64,000 nt of DNA from an uncultured Eubacterium sp. (GCA_947089855.1 CAMUML010000001.1:157844-221843); one strand, 5' to 3'. Positions 14,514 to 24,708 are shown, numbered from the stretch's first letter. Notes: generated from the letters alone by a model not told the origin. Made by a program: numbers and translations.

Positions 14514-16157
14514 TTGAAAGCCGTCATAGTAGAGTGCAGTAATGGCGCTGCGGTAGCGTTATGTGATGATGGATCGTTTCGAAAACTCAAAAACAAAGGG
14601 TATTCCATCGGGCAGGAGCTTCTGCTGCAGCAGAAAGCATCTGCAAACCACATAATGCAGAAGCTTTCTATTTGTGCTTCACTGGCATTGGTTCTGTTAT
14701 CTTTCGCTGGCATTGGTTCCTATAGCTATGCAAAACCATATTCTTTTGTGAGCTTGGATATCAATCCTTCCATTGAATATGCTTTGAACCGGTATGACAA
14801 GGTTATATCAGTTTCAGGCATCAATGATGAAGGGCAGCATGTTGTTTCATCCATAGAATCTGATGTAAAAAATCAGAATATCACCACTGCATTGGGCGTT
14901 ACTATCAGGCAATTGGAAAAAGAGAACTATATTGTAGAGCAGGAATATAACCATATCATTGTCAGTATCTGTTCTGCCAATGATACAAAAGCAAAGTCCA
15001 TTGCTTCGCGTGTAGATACTTTTTCCGTTGAGGAAACCAAGGTATGTTCCATTGATACCATGACGGTTTCCAAGGAAGTAAAGGATAATGCAGATTCACT
15101 TGGCATTACGCCTGGCAAACTTGCATTGATCCATGCGGTTGCGGAAACGACGGCGGATTCCAATTTTAATGTAGCTGAATGGACAGATAAGTCTGTCAGT
15201 GAATTGGAAACAACGATCCAACAGGCAAGTAGCCAACCGTCCAGCCCGGTGACAGGCCCGGCGGCAGTAACCGTGATCAATAGTGAATACCTAAGCAGTG
15301 TTTTGGATGAAGACATTACGCAGAAGGTAGAGGCATTGCCGTCTGCAGAAGAAGCTGATACAGAAACGGGCAGCACACTTACTGACCAACAAACAAATTC
15401 AGACAATCAAACAACAGCCGGTTTGGATACCAATAAGGATATAGCGCAAGATACAGGCGCATCTACTTCAAAACCGGATAATGCAGGCAGTACAGCAGAC
15501 AACAGCCCTGCAAAAAATGAAAATACAAGTAGTACAGACAATACGAATCTGGCTGGAAGCGGCAATGCAGCAAACCATGTTACAGGCGGCAGCAATACAA
15601 CAGCAGATAATAACGCGTCAAGCAATAGCAGCGTGCCGGAAAGCAGCGGCAGTACGTCCAATAGCAGCAATGCAGCCGGAACAGGCAACAGTACAACAAG
15701 CAATAGCAGTACAGGTGCAGGTAATACCGGAAACGGTGTAGCTAACCCGGGTACAACTGCACAACCTTCGGATAAGGACAGCGGGGCAGATACAGAAGGG
15801 AATAACGACTCCTTGACAGAAGACAGCTCCAGCAAAAAGGATCCTTATCAGCCTTCGGATACAAATGAAGTGGAAGATTCTTCAATTCCGGCGCAGGAGC
15901 CTCCTACGGAAGGGGCAGCCGATGAAGAACCTACAAATACGGATGAATCTGTAAATCATGGGGAGGCACAGGGGTTTGACCGGCCAGCATTTGTTGAAAA
16001 TGCAGTAACCGGGCTGTTGGAGGAATTATCTAACCAGGCGCCAGGCCAAAGTTTAACGGACGGGCCATTAAGCCAGGCAGATAACCAGGCATCCTCCCAG
16101 GCACCGCAGGATAACAGCGGCATACCGGAAGGTACGGTAGAAGATATAAGGTACTAA
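14514..16157 (+). CDS. rsgI: membrane anti-sigma-I factor RsgI with long low-complexity exterior
   Basis: 547 residues. I choose the TTG start at 14514 because it follows AAGGAG and gives the canonical N-terminus (KAVIVECSNGAAVALCDDGS), the SigI-binding domain. A single membrane helix (ICASLALVLLSFAGIGSY) lies at about residues 52-70. Next is the conserved extracellular domain with DINPSIEYALNRYDKV, where RsgI proteins are reported to self-cleave at Asn-Pro. From about residue 240 on, the protein is a Ser/Thr/Asn/Gly/Gln-rich disordered tail of some 300 residues, without a recognisable carbohydrate-binding module. The tail may act as a surface stalk or a sensor of cell-wall state. Confidence 0.88.
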   Translation: MKAVIVECSNGAAVALCDDGSFRKLKNKGYSIGQELLLQQKASANHIMQKLSICASLALVLLSFAGIGSYSYAKPYSFVSLDINPSIEYALNRYDKVISVSGINDEGQHVVSSIESDVKNQNITTALGVTIRQLEKENYIVEQEYNHIIVSICSANDTKAKSIASRVDTFSVEETKVCSIDTMTVSKEVKDNADSLGITPGKLALIHAVAETTADSNFNVAEWTDKSVSELETTIQQASSQPSSPVTGPAAVTVINSEYLSSVLDEDITQKVEALPSAEEADTETGSTLTDQQTNSDNQTTAGLDTNKDIAQDTGASTSKPDNAGSTADNSPAKNENTSSTDNTNLAGSGNAANHVTGGSNTTADNNASSNSSVPESSGSTSNSSNAAGTGNSTTSNSSTGAGNTGNGVANPGTTAQPSDKDSGADTEGNNDSLTEDSSSKKDPYQPSDTNEVEDSSIPAQEPPTEGAADEEPTNTDESVNHGEAQGFDRPAFVENAVTGLLEELSNQAPGQSLTDGPLSQADNQASSQAPQDNSGIPEGTVEDIRY

Positions 16158-16201
16158 GGAATGCTGTTACAGCAGGAAAATGGATTTGATAGGATGATAG
16201 G

Positions 16202-16250
16202 AAAAACCTGTATGGGAACTGTAAATTGCAGTTCCTATACAGGTTTTTTT
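16202..16250. terminator. bidirectional intrinsic terminator
   Basis: AACCTGTAT and GGAACTG pair with CAGTTCC and ATACAGGTT around a short loop, followed by TTTTTTT on the plus strand. It lies between rsgI and the convergent inositol phosphatase gene, whose stop codon begins right after it. Confidence 0.88.
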
Positions 16251-17045
16251 CTACCTGCTAAATACTTCGTTATGGATCTTTGGTGCAGCAGCCAGGATGG
16301 AACAAGGCTGGCCGATAGGAAATGCGTCTCCATCCGCAGTCGTTACAATACCGCCTGCTTCTTCCACGATCAGCGAGCCTGCTGCAAAATCCCATGGCTG
16401 CAGCTTTAGTTCAAAAAACAGCTCGGCCCGGCCGGCAGCAACGCTGCACAGGTCGAGGGCAGAGGAACCGCTGCGGCGGACATCGGCGGCTTTTTGGTAA
16501 AATTCATATGCCATACGAAATGACTTTTCAGCAAGCGTTATGTCATAAGGTGCAGTCCCAAACAAGATAAGCGCACGCTCCATCGGTGCCTGCGAGACAT
16601 GTAGGGGGGTTTTATTTACAAAGGCGCCTTTCCCTTTTTCTGCGCTAAACATCTCATTTAAATATGGGTTATATACAATGCCAAGTATGCGTTCCCCATT
16701 TTTGGCAAGGCAGACTGAAATAGCGCTCATTTTATAATCTTTTATAAAATTTGTGGTGCCATCAATAGGGTCTACGATAAAAACGTAACCTTGCATAATG
16801 GTTTTGGCAAGTTCGCCGGTAGTACGGCCGTTATCTTCTTCTTCACCGATAAATTTTGCGTCCGGCAAGATGGCAAGAAGCCGTAGTTTCAGCTGTTCTT
16901 GTACTTTCTTATCATAAGTAGTAACAAAATTGGCATGGCCGTCTTTTTCCGTTACCATATCTGCAGTACGTGACGCATGCAGGATGATCTGGCCACAGTC
17001 CCGGACAGCCTGCTGTATTTGTTCCGTTAATTCTGAAAAATCCAT
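16251..17045 (-). CDS. suhB: inositol-1-monophosphatase family protein
   Basis: 264 residues with all metal-site motifs of the FIG superfamily: GEEEDNG (about 68-74), DPIDGTTNF (about 92-100) and WDFAAGSLIVEEAGG (about 215-229). It hydrolyses inositol monophosphate or a related sugar or nucleotide phosphate; the substrate is not certain, since the family also includes 3',5'-bisphosphate nucleotidases. It lies 78 bases downstream of the CoA-transferase gene, separated by a perfect ten-base GC-rich hairpin (17087-17110), so it may be partly cotranscribed. Confidence 0.88.
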   Translation of the reverse strand: MDFSELTEQIQQAVRDCGQIILHASRTADMVTEKDGHANFVTTYDKKVQEQLKLRLLAILPDAKFIGEEEDNGRTTGELAKTIMQGYVFIVDPIDGTTNFIKDYKMSAISVCLAKNGERILGIVYNPYLNEMFSAEKGKGAFVNKTPLHVSQAPMERALILFGTAPYDITLAEKSFRMAYEFYQKAADVRRSGSSALDLCSVAAGRAELFFELKLQPWDFAAGSLIVEEAGGIVTTADGDAFPIGQPCSILAAAPKIHNEVFSR

Positions 17046-17123
17046 TTGTATTGTCTCCTGCTGGCAAATTTCGATAGGTATTGGATGCCTGCCCGGATAG
17101 CCGGGCAGGCGGATAGCGTCCTG

Positions 17124-18464
17124 CTAACGGTTGCTTCTTGTCCAGATGTGCATTTTTTCTGCTTCTTTAATAAGGCTGTCCCTAAAGTCTGGATGGGCGA
17201 TGGATATAATTGCTTCTGCTTTTTGCCAAGCCGATAAACCTTTTATATTTACGATGCCGTACTCGGTTACCAGATAATGGGTGTTGGCACGTGTATCGGT
17301 TACTATCGAGCCTGGATGCAGTGTAGGCAGGATGCGGGATTTTATTTCCCCGTCTTTGGTCTTGTAGGTAGAAGAGCAGCAGATAAAGCTTTTGCCGCCA
17401 TTCGATAGATAAGCGCCCAAAACAAAGTCAAGCTGCCCACCTGCACCGCTGATTTGCTTGATACCGGATGATTCGGAGCTAACCTGCCCGAACAGGTCTA
17501 TATCCACTGCATTATTAATGGACATAAAGTTGTCTAATGCGGAAATAGAGCGTATATCATTGGTATAGCTAACCGGGGCACTTAAAATTTCAGGGTTTTC
17601 ATCCAGATAGTCGTACATTTTTTTTGTGCCAGCCCCAAAAGCGAAAGCCTGGCGGAAACGGTCGATGTTTTTCTTGGAACCATTAATTTTGCCTGCTTTT
17701 GCAATGTCTACAAATGCATCCACATACATTTCCGTATGTACGCCCAGGTCTTTTAGATCGGATTCTGCGATCAATGAGCCAACAGCATTTGGCATTCCGC
17801 CGATACCAAGCTGCAAGCAGGCGCCGTTTGGAATTTCATCTACGATCAACTTTGCAACGGCCTTATCGACGTCCGTAGCAGGGCCTCCTGCACCCAATTC
17901 ACCAATCGGAGGGTTGCTGCCTTCTACGATAAAATCGACATCAGAAATATGTACGTTGTTTTCGGTGCCGCCTAGGCAGCGTGGCATATTTTCATTTACC
18001 TCTACAATAACGGTTTTTGAAGTTTCTACAATAGCAGCCAAATGGGATGCATTCGGGCCGAAATTGAAAAAGCCATGTTTATCCATCGGTGCTACCTGGA
18101 ACATAGCTACTGCGTTCCTGGTTTTTAATTCCCGGTAATAACGCGGAAGCTCTGAATAGCGGATCGGGGCATAGTAAGCACACCCGCGGTTGATCAATTT
18201 ACGTTCAATGCCTGACATATGCCAGGAGTTCCATGTAAAATGCTCCCCGGCATCTTCACGTTCAAAGATAGCAAGCGGTTTTAATAAAATACCGCCGCGC
18301 ATGTTGACATTTGTTAATTCGTCTGTGCGTTTTGCCAATGCTGCGTCCAATGCATCCGGAGTTCCGTTGCACCAGCCAAAATCCACCCAGTCTCCAGAAT
18401 GTACCGATTTTACAGCTTCATCTGCGGTTACAAGTTTCTTTTGATATTCTTCTGAGTATCCCAT
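17124..18464 (-). CDS. but: butyryl-CoA:acetate CoA-transferase
   Basis: 446 residues, the normal size for the But/Cat family. Recognisable motifs are the glycine loop [31 protein letters not shown], and the active-site region [21 protein letters not shown], which holds the catalytic Glu that forms the glutamyl-CoA thioester. The enzyme makes butyrate and acetyl-CoA from butyryl-CoA and acetate, the final step of butyrate formation in many gut Clostridia. The close relative 4-hydroxybutyrate CoA-transferase is the alternative. A dyad ACTATT-GTT-AATAGT (18494-18508) upstream may be an operator. Confidence 0.87.
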   Translation of the reverse strand: MGYSEEYQKKLVTADEAVKSVHSGDWVDFGWCNGTPDALDAALAKRTDELTNVNMRGGILLKPLAIFEREDAGEHFTWNSWHMSGIERKLINRGCAYYAPIRYSELPRYYRELKTRNAVAMFQVAPMDKHGFFNFGPNASHLAAIVETSKTVIVEVNENMPRCLGGTENNVHISDVDFIVEGSNPPIGELGAGGPATDVDKAVAKLIVDEIPNGACLQLGIGGMPNAVGSLIAESDLKDLGVHTEMYVDAFVDIAKAGKINGSKKNIDRFRQAFAFGAGTKKMYDYLDENPEILSAPVSYTNDIRSISALDNFMSINNAVDIDLFGQVSSESSGIKQISGAGGQLDFVLGAYLSNGGKSFICCSSTYKTKDGEIKSRILPTLHPGSIVTDTRANTHYLVTEYGIVNIKGLSAWQKAEAIISIAHPDFRDSLIKEAEKMHIWTRSNR

Positions 18465-18617
18465 GCTGACCTCCTAAATATTATAATAGATTGACTATTG
18501 TTAATAGTTTAACGATAAATCTATACTATCACGTTTACAACCGTTCCGCAAGGTTTCTTGGCCAGAAGGGGGTATTTTTTTATAAAAATTGTTAATGAAT
18601 ACAAAAAATGGCAAAAA

Positions 18618-18646
18618 GAAACGGCATAGCATTGCTATACCGTTTC
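18618..18646 (-). terminator. terminator of the 205-residue gene
   Basis: GAAACGG and ATAGC pair with GCTAT and CCGTTTC in a near-perfect hairpin. On the minus strand it is followed by TTTTT, about 40 bases beyond the stop codon. Confidence 0.75.
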
Positions 18647-18685
18647 CGATTTTGCAAAACGTAATGTTCGCTGTTATTTGCCTGC

Positions 18686-19303
18686 TTATTCTACAAAAGT
18701 ATTTTTAGAATTGTAGTAATCGTCAAACATCTGGTTAACAGCGTCTTTTGTCTGGCCGGAGATACCAGGAAGGTCTCCGCCCCAAGCTTTTTCTGCCTGC
18801 CCGTAGCCTTTTTCAAAGGCCGCCTGCATCTTTTTCATTTTCTCAACATCATCGCCAGCCAATGCGCTTGCAAAATCGAAGATTCTTTGCGCGGTCTTGT
18901 TTACGCCATAATAGCCGTCTTCTCCAATATCTTTTTGCGCCTGCAGTTTTGTTTCTGCGTCAACGGTGAAGTCGCCTTTTGCAAGGAATTTCCAAAGGTC
19001 GTCATTCGCCTGGGTAAATTTCTTTGCCTGGCCGGTAATCGTCTGGTTTACGATGTCAATTAACTGGCTCTGGCGTTTTGCCTGGTCGGCTTTTAACTGG
19101 TCGATCATGGCCTTTCGGTCGGATGCGCTTGCCTTATTTACAGAATAGGCGTTTTTCGTATTGGAAGATGATTTCTGGTATACGGCACCTTCCGAAGTTT
19201 CCGTATTCTTTTTGGATTCTTCCGCCTTTTTTTCTACGGCAGTCATAGCATTAGTGTTGTAATTGCTATAAGGTGTTACTCCATTTACTCCTGCTACACT
19301 CAT
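18686..19303 (-). CDS. conserved hypothetical protein of Clostridia
   Basis: 205 residues from ATG 19303, placed after GGAGGG. The first about 60 residues are polar and disordered. The rest is helical, ending in an Asp/Gly/Trp-containing segment (AAFEKGYGQAEKAWGGDLP) that I have seen in uncharacterised proteins of Lachnospiraceae. There is no signal peptide, so it is probably cytoplasmic or secreted by a non-classical or flagellar route; that is speculation. It is monocistronic, with its own terminator. The function is unknown. Confidence 0.75.
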   Translation of the reverse strand: MSVAGVNGVTPYSNYNTNAMTAVEKKAEESKKNTETSEGAVYQKSSSNTKNAYSVNKASASDRKAMIDQLKADQAKRQSQLIDIVNQTITGQAKKFTQANDDLWKFLAKGDFTVDAETKLQAQKDIGEDGYYGVNKTAQRIFDFASALAGDDVEKMKKMQAAFEKGYGQAEKAWGGDLPGISGQTKDAVNQMFDDYYNSKNTFVE

Positions 19304-19426
19304 TCTTTTTCCCTCCATGTTCGTTGAGAAACCTGTTGGTTTCATGTACCGATGTTCTTTCATGGCATTTTGCCTGCCATGATATGCAATTCCGTTTGCA
19401 TGTCAGGTATGGGTATATGGCCTGTA

Positions 19427-20881
19427 TTACATGGTATGCTGCTGGGTAGCTGGTTTATTCAGGCATATACCAGGTATTTCCTGATTATTAGTTATATCGG
19501 CTGAAAGGGTTATTTTCTTAAGGGCACAGTTGCTTTCTTTTTTCCGTTCCAGCTTTTTCATTACAAAGAGGAAAGCAGGGATTAGGAATAAATCCGCAGC
19601 AACCCATGCAAGCGGGCTGGCAAGGCATGCACCCAGATAGCCAATGGCTGGTACCAGGAACGAACCGACCAACGTGCGTGCCGCCATTTCACAGACACCC
19701 GCTAAAATAGCAAGTTTACTGAATCCTAGCCCCTGTATAGCAAACCGCAGGATGTCGACAAGCGCTAAAGGAAAATAGAAGGCACTGTTAATTGCCAACA
19801 TTAGTTTTACGTTGCTCAATATATGGGTCTCATCTGCGTTTAAAAACAGCAGCGCGATATTCGAACCGAACAAAAACAGCACGACAAATGCAAATGCTGA
19901 ATAAACCAGCCCGATAATACAACAAGACAGTACGCCTTTTGTAATGCGCTTTAAATTGCCTGCGCCCAGGTTTTGCCCGGAATAGGTGGACATAGTGGAA
20001 CCCATTGCATCAAATGCACAACAGAAAAACATGCTGACTTTTGTCGCTGCTGTAACAGAGGCAACGGCAGTAGAACCAAGTGTGTTAACAGCTGTTTGCA
20101 GGATAACGCTGCCGACTGCTGTAATTGAGTACTGGAGCCCCATTGGGATGCCCATGTTGCACAGCTGTGCCATGCAGTGCCGGTCTAATTTCCACTCATC
20201 TTTGGAAATTTTCAAAATTTCGTATTTCTTCCTTATATAGAATAGGCACAAAATGCCTGAAATACCTTGGGAGATGACAGTAGCCCAAGCTGCGCCTGCA
20301 ACGCCCATATGGAAAATTAAAATAAATGCCAAGTCCAGCAGGATATTTAATACGGATGAAATAATCAGGAAAATAAGCGGGCTTTTGCTGTCTCCAAGTG
20401 AACGGATAATGCCGGAAAGCAAGTTGTACAAATAGATGACAGGGATGCCAAGGAATATTACAAAAATATAGTCATAAGCACCCTGTATAATATCTGATGG
20501 TGTGTTCATCCAGCGTAAAATGTCCGCACACAACAGGCATACGCCCGCTGTCATAACCACTGCAAACACAATGGAAAGCCAGCAGCTGTTTGCTACATAT
20601 TTTCTAAGATAATGTTCATCTTTAGCGCCGAAGCATTGTGCAACTGGAATTGCAAACCCGCTGCAGATACCCATGCAGAATCCAATGACCATAAAATTGA
20701 CTGACCCGGTGGAGCCGACCGCCGCCAATGCCTTGACGCCTAAAAATTTACCAACAATAATGGTATCCATCATACTGTAAAACTGCTGGAACAGCATTCC
20801 AAACAGAAGCGGTATGAAAAATGAGAGGATCAGCTTGATTGGAGATCCTTGTGTCATGTCTTTAACTGCACTCTTAGCCAT
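19427..20881 (-). CDS. MATE family multidrug/Na+ antiporter
   Basis: 484 residues with about twelve membrane helices and the MATE hallmarks SFFIPLLFGMLFQQFYSMMDTIIVG at the N-terminus, GICSGFAIPVAQCFGAKD, and a pseudo-repeat beginning at about residue 240 (MGIPMGLQYSITAVGSVILQ). It exports organic cations or drugs using Na+ or H+. ATG follows GAGGG. It lies 36 bases downstream of pfs and may be cotranscribed. The hydrophilic C-terminal 45 residues are longer than usual. Confidence 0.88.
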   Translation of the reverse strand: MAKSAVKDMTQGSPIKLILSFFIPLLFGMLFQQFYSMMDTIIVGKFLGVKALAAVGSTGSVNFMVIGFCMGICSGFAIPVAQCFGAKDEHYLRKYVANSCWLSIVFAVVMTAGVCLLCADILRWMNTPSDIIQGAYDYIFVIFLGIPVIYLYNLLSGIIRSLGDSKSPLIFLIISSVLNILLDLAFILIFHMGVAGAAWATVISQGISGILCLFYIRKKYEILKISKDEWKLDRHCMAQLCNMGIPMGLQYSITAVGSVILQTAVNTLGSTAVASVTAATKVSMFFCCAFDAMGSTMSTYSGQNLGAGNLKRITKGVLSCCIIGLVYSAFAFVVLFLFGSNIALLFLNADETHILSNVKLMLAINSAFYFPLALVDILRFAIQGLGFSKLAILAGVCEMAARTLVGSFLVPAIGYLGACLASPLAWVAADLFLIPAFLFVMKKLERKKESNCALKKITLSADITNNQEIPGICLNKPATQQHTM

Positions 20882-20917
20882 AATTATCCCTCATATTTGA
20901 AAATATAGTAATTATAA

Positions 20918-21619
20918 TTACAATTTGAAGTTTTTCACAAATTCAATCACCATGCCGGCGCAGTGTTCCGCCGCTTTTTGCTCAAATGTTGGGTAATCCA
21001 TTTCAGCAGAGCCGTCTGCTTTGTCGGAAATGGCGCGGATGATTACAAAGGCCAGCCCATTGAGCATCGCAGCCTGCGCGATTGCAGCGCCTTCCATTTC
21101 TGTACAGTCGCCGTGGAATTCCTGGATTAAATATTCCTTTCTTTTTGCATCAGAAATAAACTGGTCGCCACTGACCACGCAGCCTTTTACGACTGTGACA
21201 TCTGGATTGGCCTGCCTGCACGCAGCAACTGCCGTATCCGCCATCGCCTGGTCGGCGGGAAATTCCCTGCTGTCCAGTTTTGGCACCTGCCCTAAAGCAT
21301 AGCCGAAGATAGTAGCGTCCATATCATGCTGGATGGCTTTTTCAGAGACTAAAATATCACCGATATTAAGTGCGGCATTTAAAGAGCCGGCAACCCCCGT
21401 GTTTAAAACATGGGTTACCTGGAATAAATCAGCAAGGACCTGCACACACATCGCAGCATTGACTTTGCCAATCCCACACTGCACTACAACAACAGGTGTG
21501 CCCTCCAGCGTGCCCTCATAAAAATCCATGCGTGCTTTTGTGGTGACTTTTTCCACTTCCATCTCCTGTTTTAATACAGATACTTCAGATTCCATAGCAC
21601 CGATAATACCGATTTTCAT
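20918..21619 (-). CDS. mtnN: 5'-methylthioadenosine/S-adenosylhomocysteine nucleosidase
   Basis: 233 residues starting MKIGIIGAMESEVSVLKQEM, with catalytic-region motifs GTGVAG-like LNTGVAGSL and MEGAAIAQAA (substrate ribose-binding Glu), and the base-specific Asp in RAISDKADGSA. It cleaves SAH to S-ribosylhomocysteine and adenine. The next step is carried out by the luxS product encoded upstream on the same strand, so the two form the SAM-recycling/AI-2 route. A GGAGG site precedes the ATG. Confidence 0.93.
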   Translation of the reverse strand: MKIGIIGAMESEVSVLKQEMEVEKVTTKARMDFYEGTLEGTPVVVVQCGIGKVNAAMCVQVLADLFQVTHVLNTGVAGSLNAALNIGDILVSEKAIQHDMDATIFGYALGQVPKLDSREFPADQAMADTAVAACRQANPDVTVVKGCVVSGDQFISDAKRKEYLIQEFHGDCTEMEGAAIAQAAMLNGLAFVIIRAISDKADGSAEMDYPTFEQKAAEHCAGMVIEFVKNFKL

Positions 21620-21621
21620 AA

Positions 21622-22046
21622 TTACGTTTTCCTCCTTGACATTTCGTTAGCGTTCCACTGGTTATTTTTCTGCTGCATAGGCATAAAAAACCGCCATGTT
21701 TTCCAACTTCCAGATATTTGGATAGATACTGTCCAAATGGGGAAGCAAATCTTACATTTTATGGAAAGCATTTTCCATACACAACTTGGCACCACATCCA
21801 GTGCGGCAATCCATAAGCATACAATACTGCCGCTAGGAAAAGCACAGATTGGCCCGCATGTTCCAAAATACAAGGCCCCATATGGGCCGCTGGCAGTAGA
21901 TGCCTATTATTGAGTTGTCGAATTATACGGTTTTATAGGGTGGGTTTCAAACATAGCCTGATTCGGCAACGGCCTACAGTACAGCGGCCTAGACGGACGG
22001 CAGTTTGCTGATGATTTCAAACATAGCCTGAGTGGAAGCAGCCCGC
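21622..22046 (-). other. luxS-pfs intergenic region with a repeated 17-mer
   Basis: The 17-base sequence TTTCAAACATAGCCTGA occurs at 21945-21961 and again at 22015-22031, with GC-rich complementary stretches between. An 83-codon frame (21622-21873, minus strand) is open but has biased composition, no ribosome-binding site and no recognisable family, so I do not call it. The region could be an untranslated regulatory segment of the luxS-pfs transcript. Confidence 0.4.
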
Positions 22047-22526
22047 TTATTGTGGATATACCAGATGTGATTCGTCAATGTTAGTAAGCACATTGTCCAG
22101 ATACTTTTTGGCAAGGTAATTTGCCATGCCCAGGTTCATATCCAGATAGTTTCCACAATCTTTTGGACTTGCGCCCGGAATTTCGCCGTTGTAATCACGG
22201 ATAAACTCAAACATATTTGTAATCAAATTTACAATATCACCCGATTCGTAGTCGCCTGCCAACAGGAGATAAAAGCCTGTGCGGCAGCCCATTGGCCCAA
22301 AATAGATAACGCTGTCTTTATACTGCGGGTCATTGCGCAGATAGGTGGCCGCAAGGTGTTCAATGGTATGTACTTCCGCTGTATTCATGACCGGCTCATC
22401 GTTTGGGGATGTCATACGCAGGTCAAACGTTGTAATTGTACTGCCGCCGACGTGGTCTTTGCGCGATACATAAATGCCTGGCTGTAATTTAATGTGGTCA
22501 ATCGTAAAGCTTGCTATTTTTTCCAT
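22047..22526 (-). CDS. luxS: S-ribosylhomocysteine lyase LuxS
   Basis: 159 residues, full length. The Fe/Zn site HTIEHL (about 54-59) and the later Cys and Gly-rich PMGCRTGFYLL and CGNYLDMNL motifs are present. It converts S-ribosylhomocysteine to homocysteine and DPD, the AI-2 precursor. A promoter on the minus strand (TTGACT 22614-22609, 17 bases, TACTGT 22591-22586) precedes it. pfs follows on the same strand after about 430 bases. Confidence 0.95.
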   Translation of the reverse strand: MEKIASFTIDHIKLQPGIYVSRKDHVGGSTITTFDLRMTSPNDEPVMNTAEVHTIEHLAATYLRNDPQYKDSVIYFGPMGCRTGFYLLLAGDYESGDIVNLITNMFEFIRDYNGEIPGASPKDCGNYLDMNLGMANYLAKKYLDNVLTNIDESHLVYPQ

Positions 22527-22585
22527 GAAACATACTCCTTTCCGTGAATCTATGTTGGGTGTTGGTTTTTAAGTGGCTATGCACT

Positions 22586-22614
22586 ACAGTAGCGAAATAT
22601 TTGCAAAAAGTCAA
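22586..22614 (-). promoter_or_regulatory. luxS promoter
   Basis: TTGACT and TACTGT on the minus strand are exactly 17 bases apart, about 60 bases upstream of the luxS ATG. Confidence 0.55.
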
Positions 22615-22659
22615 GGGGGTATTTGAAAATATTTTTTATTTTTTTTCGGTAGCAAAAAA

Positions 22660-23499
22660 CTACCCTAATGCACGGATGGCATCTTTCATTTCTTTTACAT
22701 ATGCAGCAATATGCGGTACGCATTTGTCTCCATATGACCCGCACATAGCGACAATGGCAGACCCTACAATGACGCCGTCAGAACATGCAGCCATTTCAGC
22801 AGCCTGTTTAGGCGTAGAAATCCCAAAGCCGACAGCACATGGAATATCAGCTGCACTTTTTGCGGCAGCAACCATGGCGCTTATATCCGTTGTAATTGTG
22901 CTTCGGCTGCCGGTTACGCCGAGGGATGATACACAGTATAGGAATCCAGCTGCGTTACTTGCAATCATGCGGATACGGTCTTGGGAAGTAGGTGCGATCA
23001 TGGAGATCAGTGACAGCCCATGTTGGCTGCAGATTTCTTCAAAATCGCCTTTTTCTTCAAATGGGATGTCGGGCAGGATCAGCCCATCCATTCCCAGCTG
23101 GGCAGCTTTTTCTACAAAGCGTTCCATTCCGTAGGAAAAAACGACATTTGCATAAGTCATATAAACCATTGGGATCTGCGTGTGGGAGCGGATGTCCGCA
23201 GTCATATCAAAAATTTTGTCGGTTGTAGTACCACTGCCCAGCGCCCGGATACTGGCTTGTTGGATGACTGGGCCTTCTGCTGTCGGGTCGGAAAAAGGGA
23301 TGCCAAGTTCAATTAAGTCTGCGCCGGCATCTTCCATAGCATAGGTTAGCTGTTTTGTGATGTCTAAACATGGGTCTCCGCAGGTAATAAATGGGATAAA
23401 TGCCTTGCCGTTTTCAAATGCATGCGGTATTTTATTGACAGGTTTTTGCGATGTAGAAGTATTTTTGGTAAAACTTTTTTTAATAGAAATGTTATTCAT
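22660..23499 (-). CDS. trpA: tryptophan synthase alpha subunit
   Basis: 279 residues from ATG 23499, which follows GAGGAG. The N-terminus is extended by about 25 residues before [12 protein letters not shown]. Catalytic Glu and Asp lie in [19 protein letters not shown], and loop GVTGSR and VGFGIS are present. It splits indole-3-glycerol phosphate to indole, which passes to TrpB. The start overlaps the trpB stop by eight bases. It is the last gene of the trp operon. Confidence 0.95.
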   Translation of the reverse strand: MNNISIKKSFTKNTSTSQKPVNKIPHAFENGKAFIPFITCGDPCLDITKQLTYAMEDAGADLIELGIPFSDPTAEGPVIQQASIRALGSGTTTDKIFDMTADIRSHTQIPMVYMTYANVVFSYGMERFVEKAAQLGMDGLILPDIPFEEKGDFEEICSQHGLSLISMIAPTSQDRIRMIASNAAGFLYCVSSLGVTGSRSTITTDISAMVAAAKSAADIPCAVGFGISTPKQAAEMAACSDGVIVGSAIVAMCGSYGDKCVPHIAAYVKEMKDAIRALG

Positions 23500-24682
23500 A
23501 AATGTTTTCTCCTCTATAGCGGGCGATTGCCGCACAGTCTTTGTCACCTCGGCCTGATATGTTGATAACAATGGTTTGGTCTTTGCGCATGGATGGCGCT
23601 AATTTGATTGCGTGTGCAATAGCATGTGCGCTTTCAATAGCAGGGATAATCCCTTCGGTCCGGGACAGGTATTCAAAAGCGGCAACGGCTTCGTCGTCGG
23701 TTATGGGAACATATTCTGCACGGCCAGTATCATATAAGTTGGCATGTTCCGGCCCAATGCCCGGATAATCCAGGCCGGCGGAAATGGAATAAACCGGTGC
23801 GATCTGTCCATAAGAATCCTGGCAGAAATAAGATTTCATGCCGTGGAAAATGCCTGGTTTCCCGGTAGCGATGGTGGCGGCAGTTTCTGCGGTATGGACG
23901 CCACGGCCGGCAGCTTCGCATCCGATCAAGCGGACGGATGTATCTTCTATAAAGTGGTAAAATGCGCCGATGGCATTGGAACCGCCTCCGACACAGGCAA
24001 TTACCATATCAGGCAGGCGCCCTTCCAGCTCCAGCATTTGCTGTTTGATCTCCCTGGAAATCACAGACTGAAAATCTCTTACAATCGTAGGGAATGGATG
24101 CGGGCCCATGACAGAACCCAATAAATAGTGGGTGTCGTCTATGCGTTTTGTCCATTCGCGCAGCGCTTCGGAGACAGCATCTTTCAGTGTGCCGGTGCCA
24201 GTGCAAACGGGATGTACTTTGGCACCAAGCAGGCGCATCCGGTATACATTTAATGCTTGGCGCCTGGTATCTTCTTCGCCCATAAAAACTTCACATTCCA
24301 TGTCCATAAAAGCCGCTGCGGTCGCAGCAGCAACGCCATGCTGGCCTGCCCCGGTTTCGGCGATAATACGGGTTTTGCCCATTTTTTTCGCCAGCAGGCT
24401 CTGGCCAAGGACATTATTGATTTTATGCGAACCGGTATGGTTTAAGTCCTCACGTTTTAAATAGATTTTAGCACCGCCCAGGCGGCGGGTCATCCGGGCG
24501 GCATAGTACAGCCTGGATGGACGGCCTGCGTAGTTGTTGTATAAATCCGCCAGTTCGCGGTTGAATTCTGGGTCGTCCTTGTAGTGGAGGTAAGCTTCTT
24601 CCAGCTCAATAACGGCATTCATAAGTGTTTCCGGGATGTATTGGCCACCATGTTTTCCGAATCTTCCATTTGGGTTTGACAT
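23492..24682 (-). CDS. trpB: tryptophan synthase beta subunit
   Basis: 396 residues starting [20 protein letters not shown]. The PLP lysine is in [13 protein letters not shown], with the glycine loop [10 protein letters not shown] and the DTGR Na+/substrate region present. The longer open frame to 24907 only runs through trpF and is not used. It makes L-tryptophan from indole and serine with TrpA. Confidence 0.96.
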   Translation of the reverse strand: MSNPNGRFGKHGGQYIPETLMNAVIELEEAYLHYKDDPEFNRELADLYNNYAGRPSRLYYAARMTRRLGGAKIYLKREDLNHTGSHKINNVLGQSLLAKKMGKTRIIAETGAGQHGVAAATAAAFMDMECEVFMGEEDTRRQALNVYRMRLLGAKVHPVCTGTGTLKDAVSEALREWTKRIDDTHYLLGSVMGPHPFPTIVRDFQSVISREIKQQMLELEGRLPDMVIACVGGGSNAIGAFYHFIEDTSVRLIGCEAAGRGVHTAETAATIATGKPGIFHGMKSYFCQDSYGQIAPVYSISAGLDYPGIGPEHANLYDTGRAEYVPITDDEAVAAFEYLSRTEGIIPAIESAHAIAHAIKLAPSMRKDQTIVINISGRGDKDCAAIARYRGENIYE

Positions 24683-24708
24683 TTTTACTTCCTTTCTTAA
24701 ATCTATAT

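Noticed and set aside
14489-15835. Long minus-strand frames opposite rsgI
   Set aside because: They mirror the repetitive Ser/Thr-rich coding sequence of rsgI. Hydrophobic Leu/Val runs are expected on the opposite strand of such sequence.
21622-21873. 83-codon minus-strand frame before pfs
   Set aside because: It lacks a ribosome-binding site and a recognisable family, and has a Cys/Trp-rich composition typical of chance frames.
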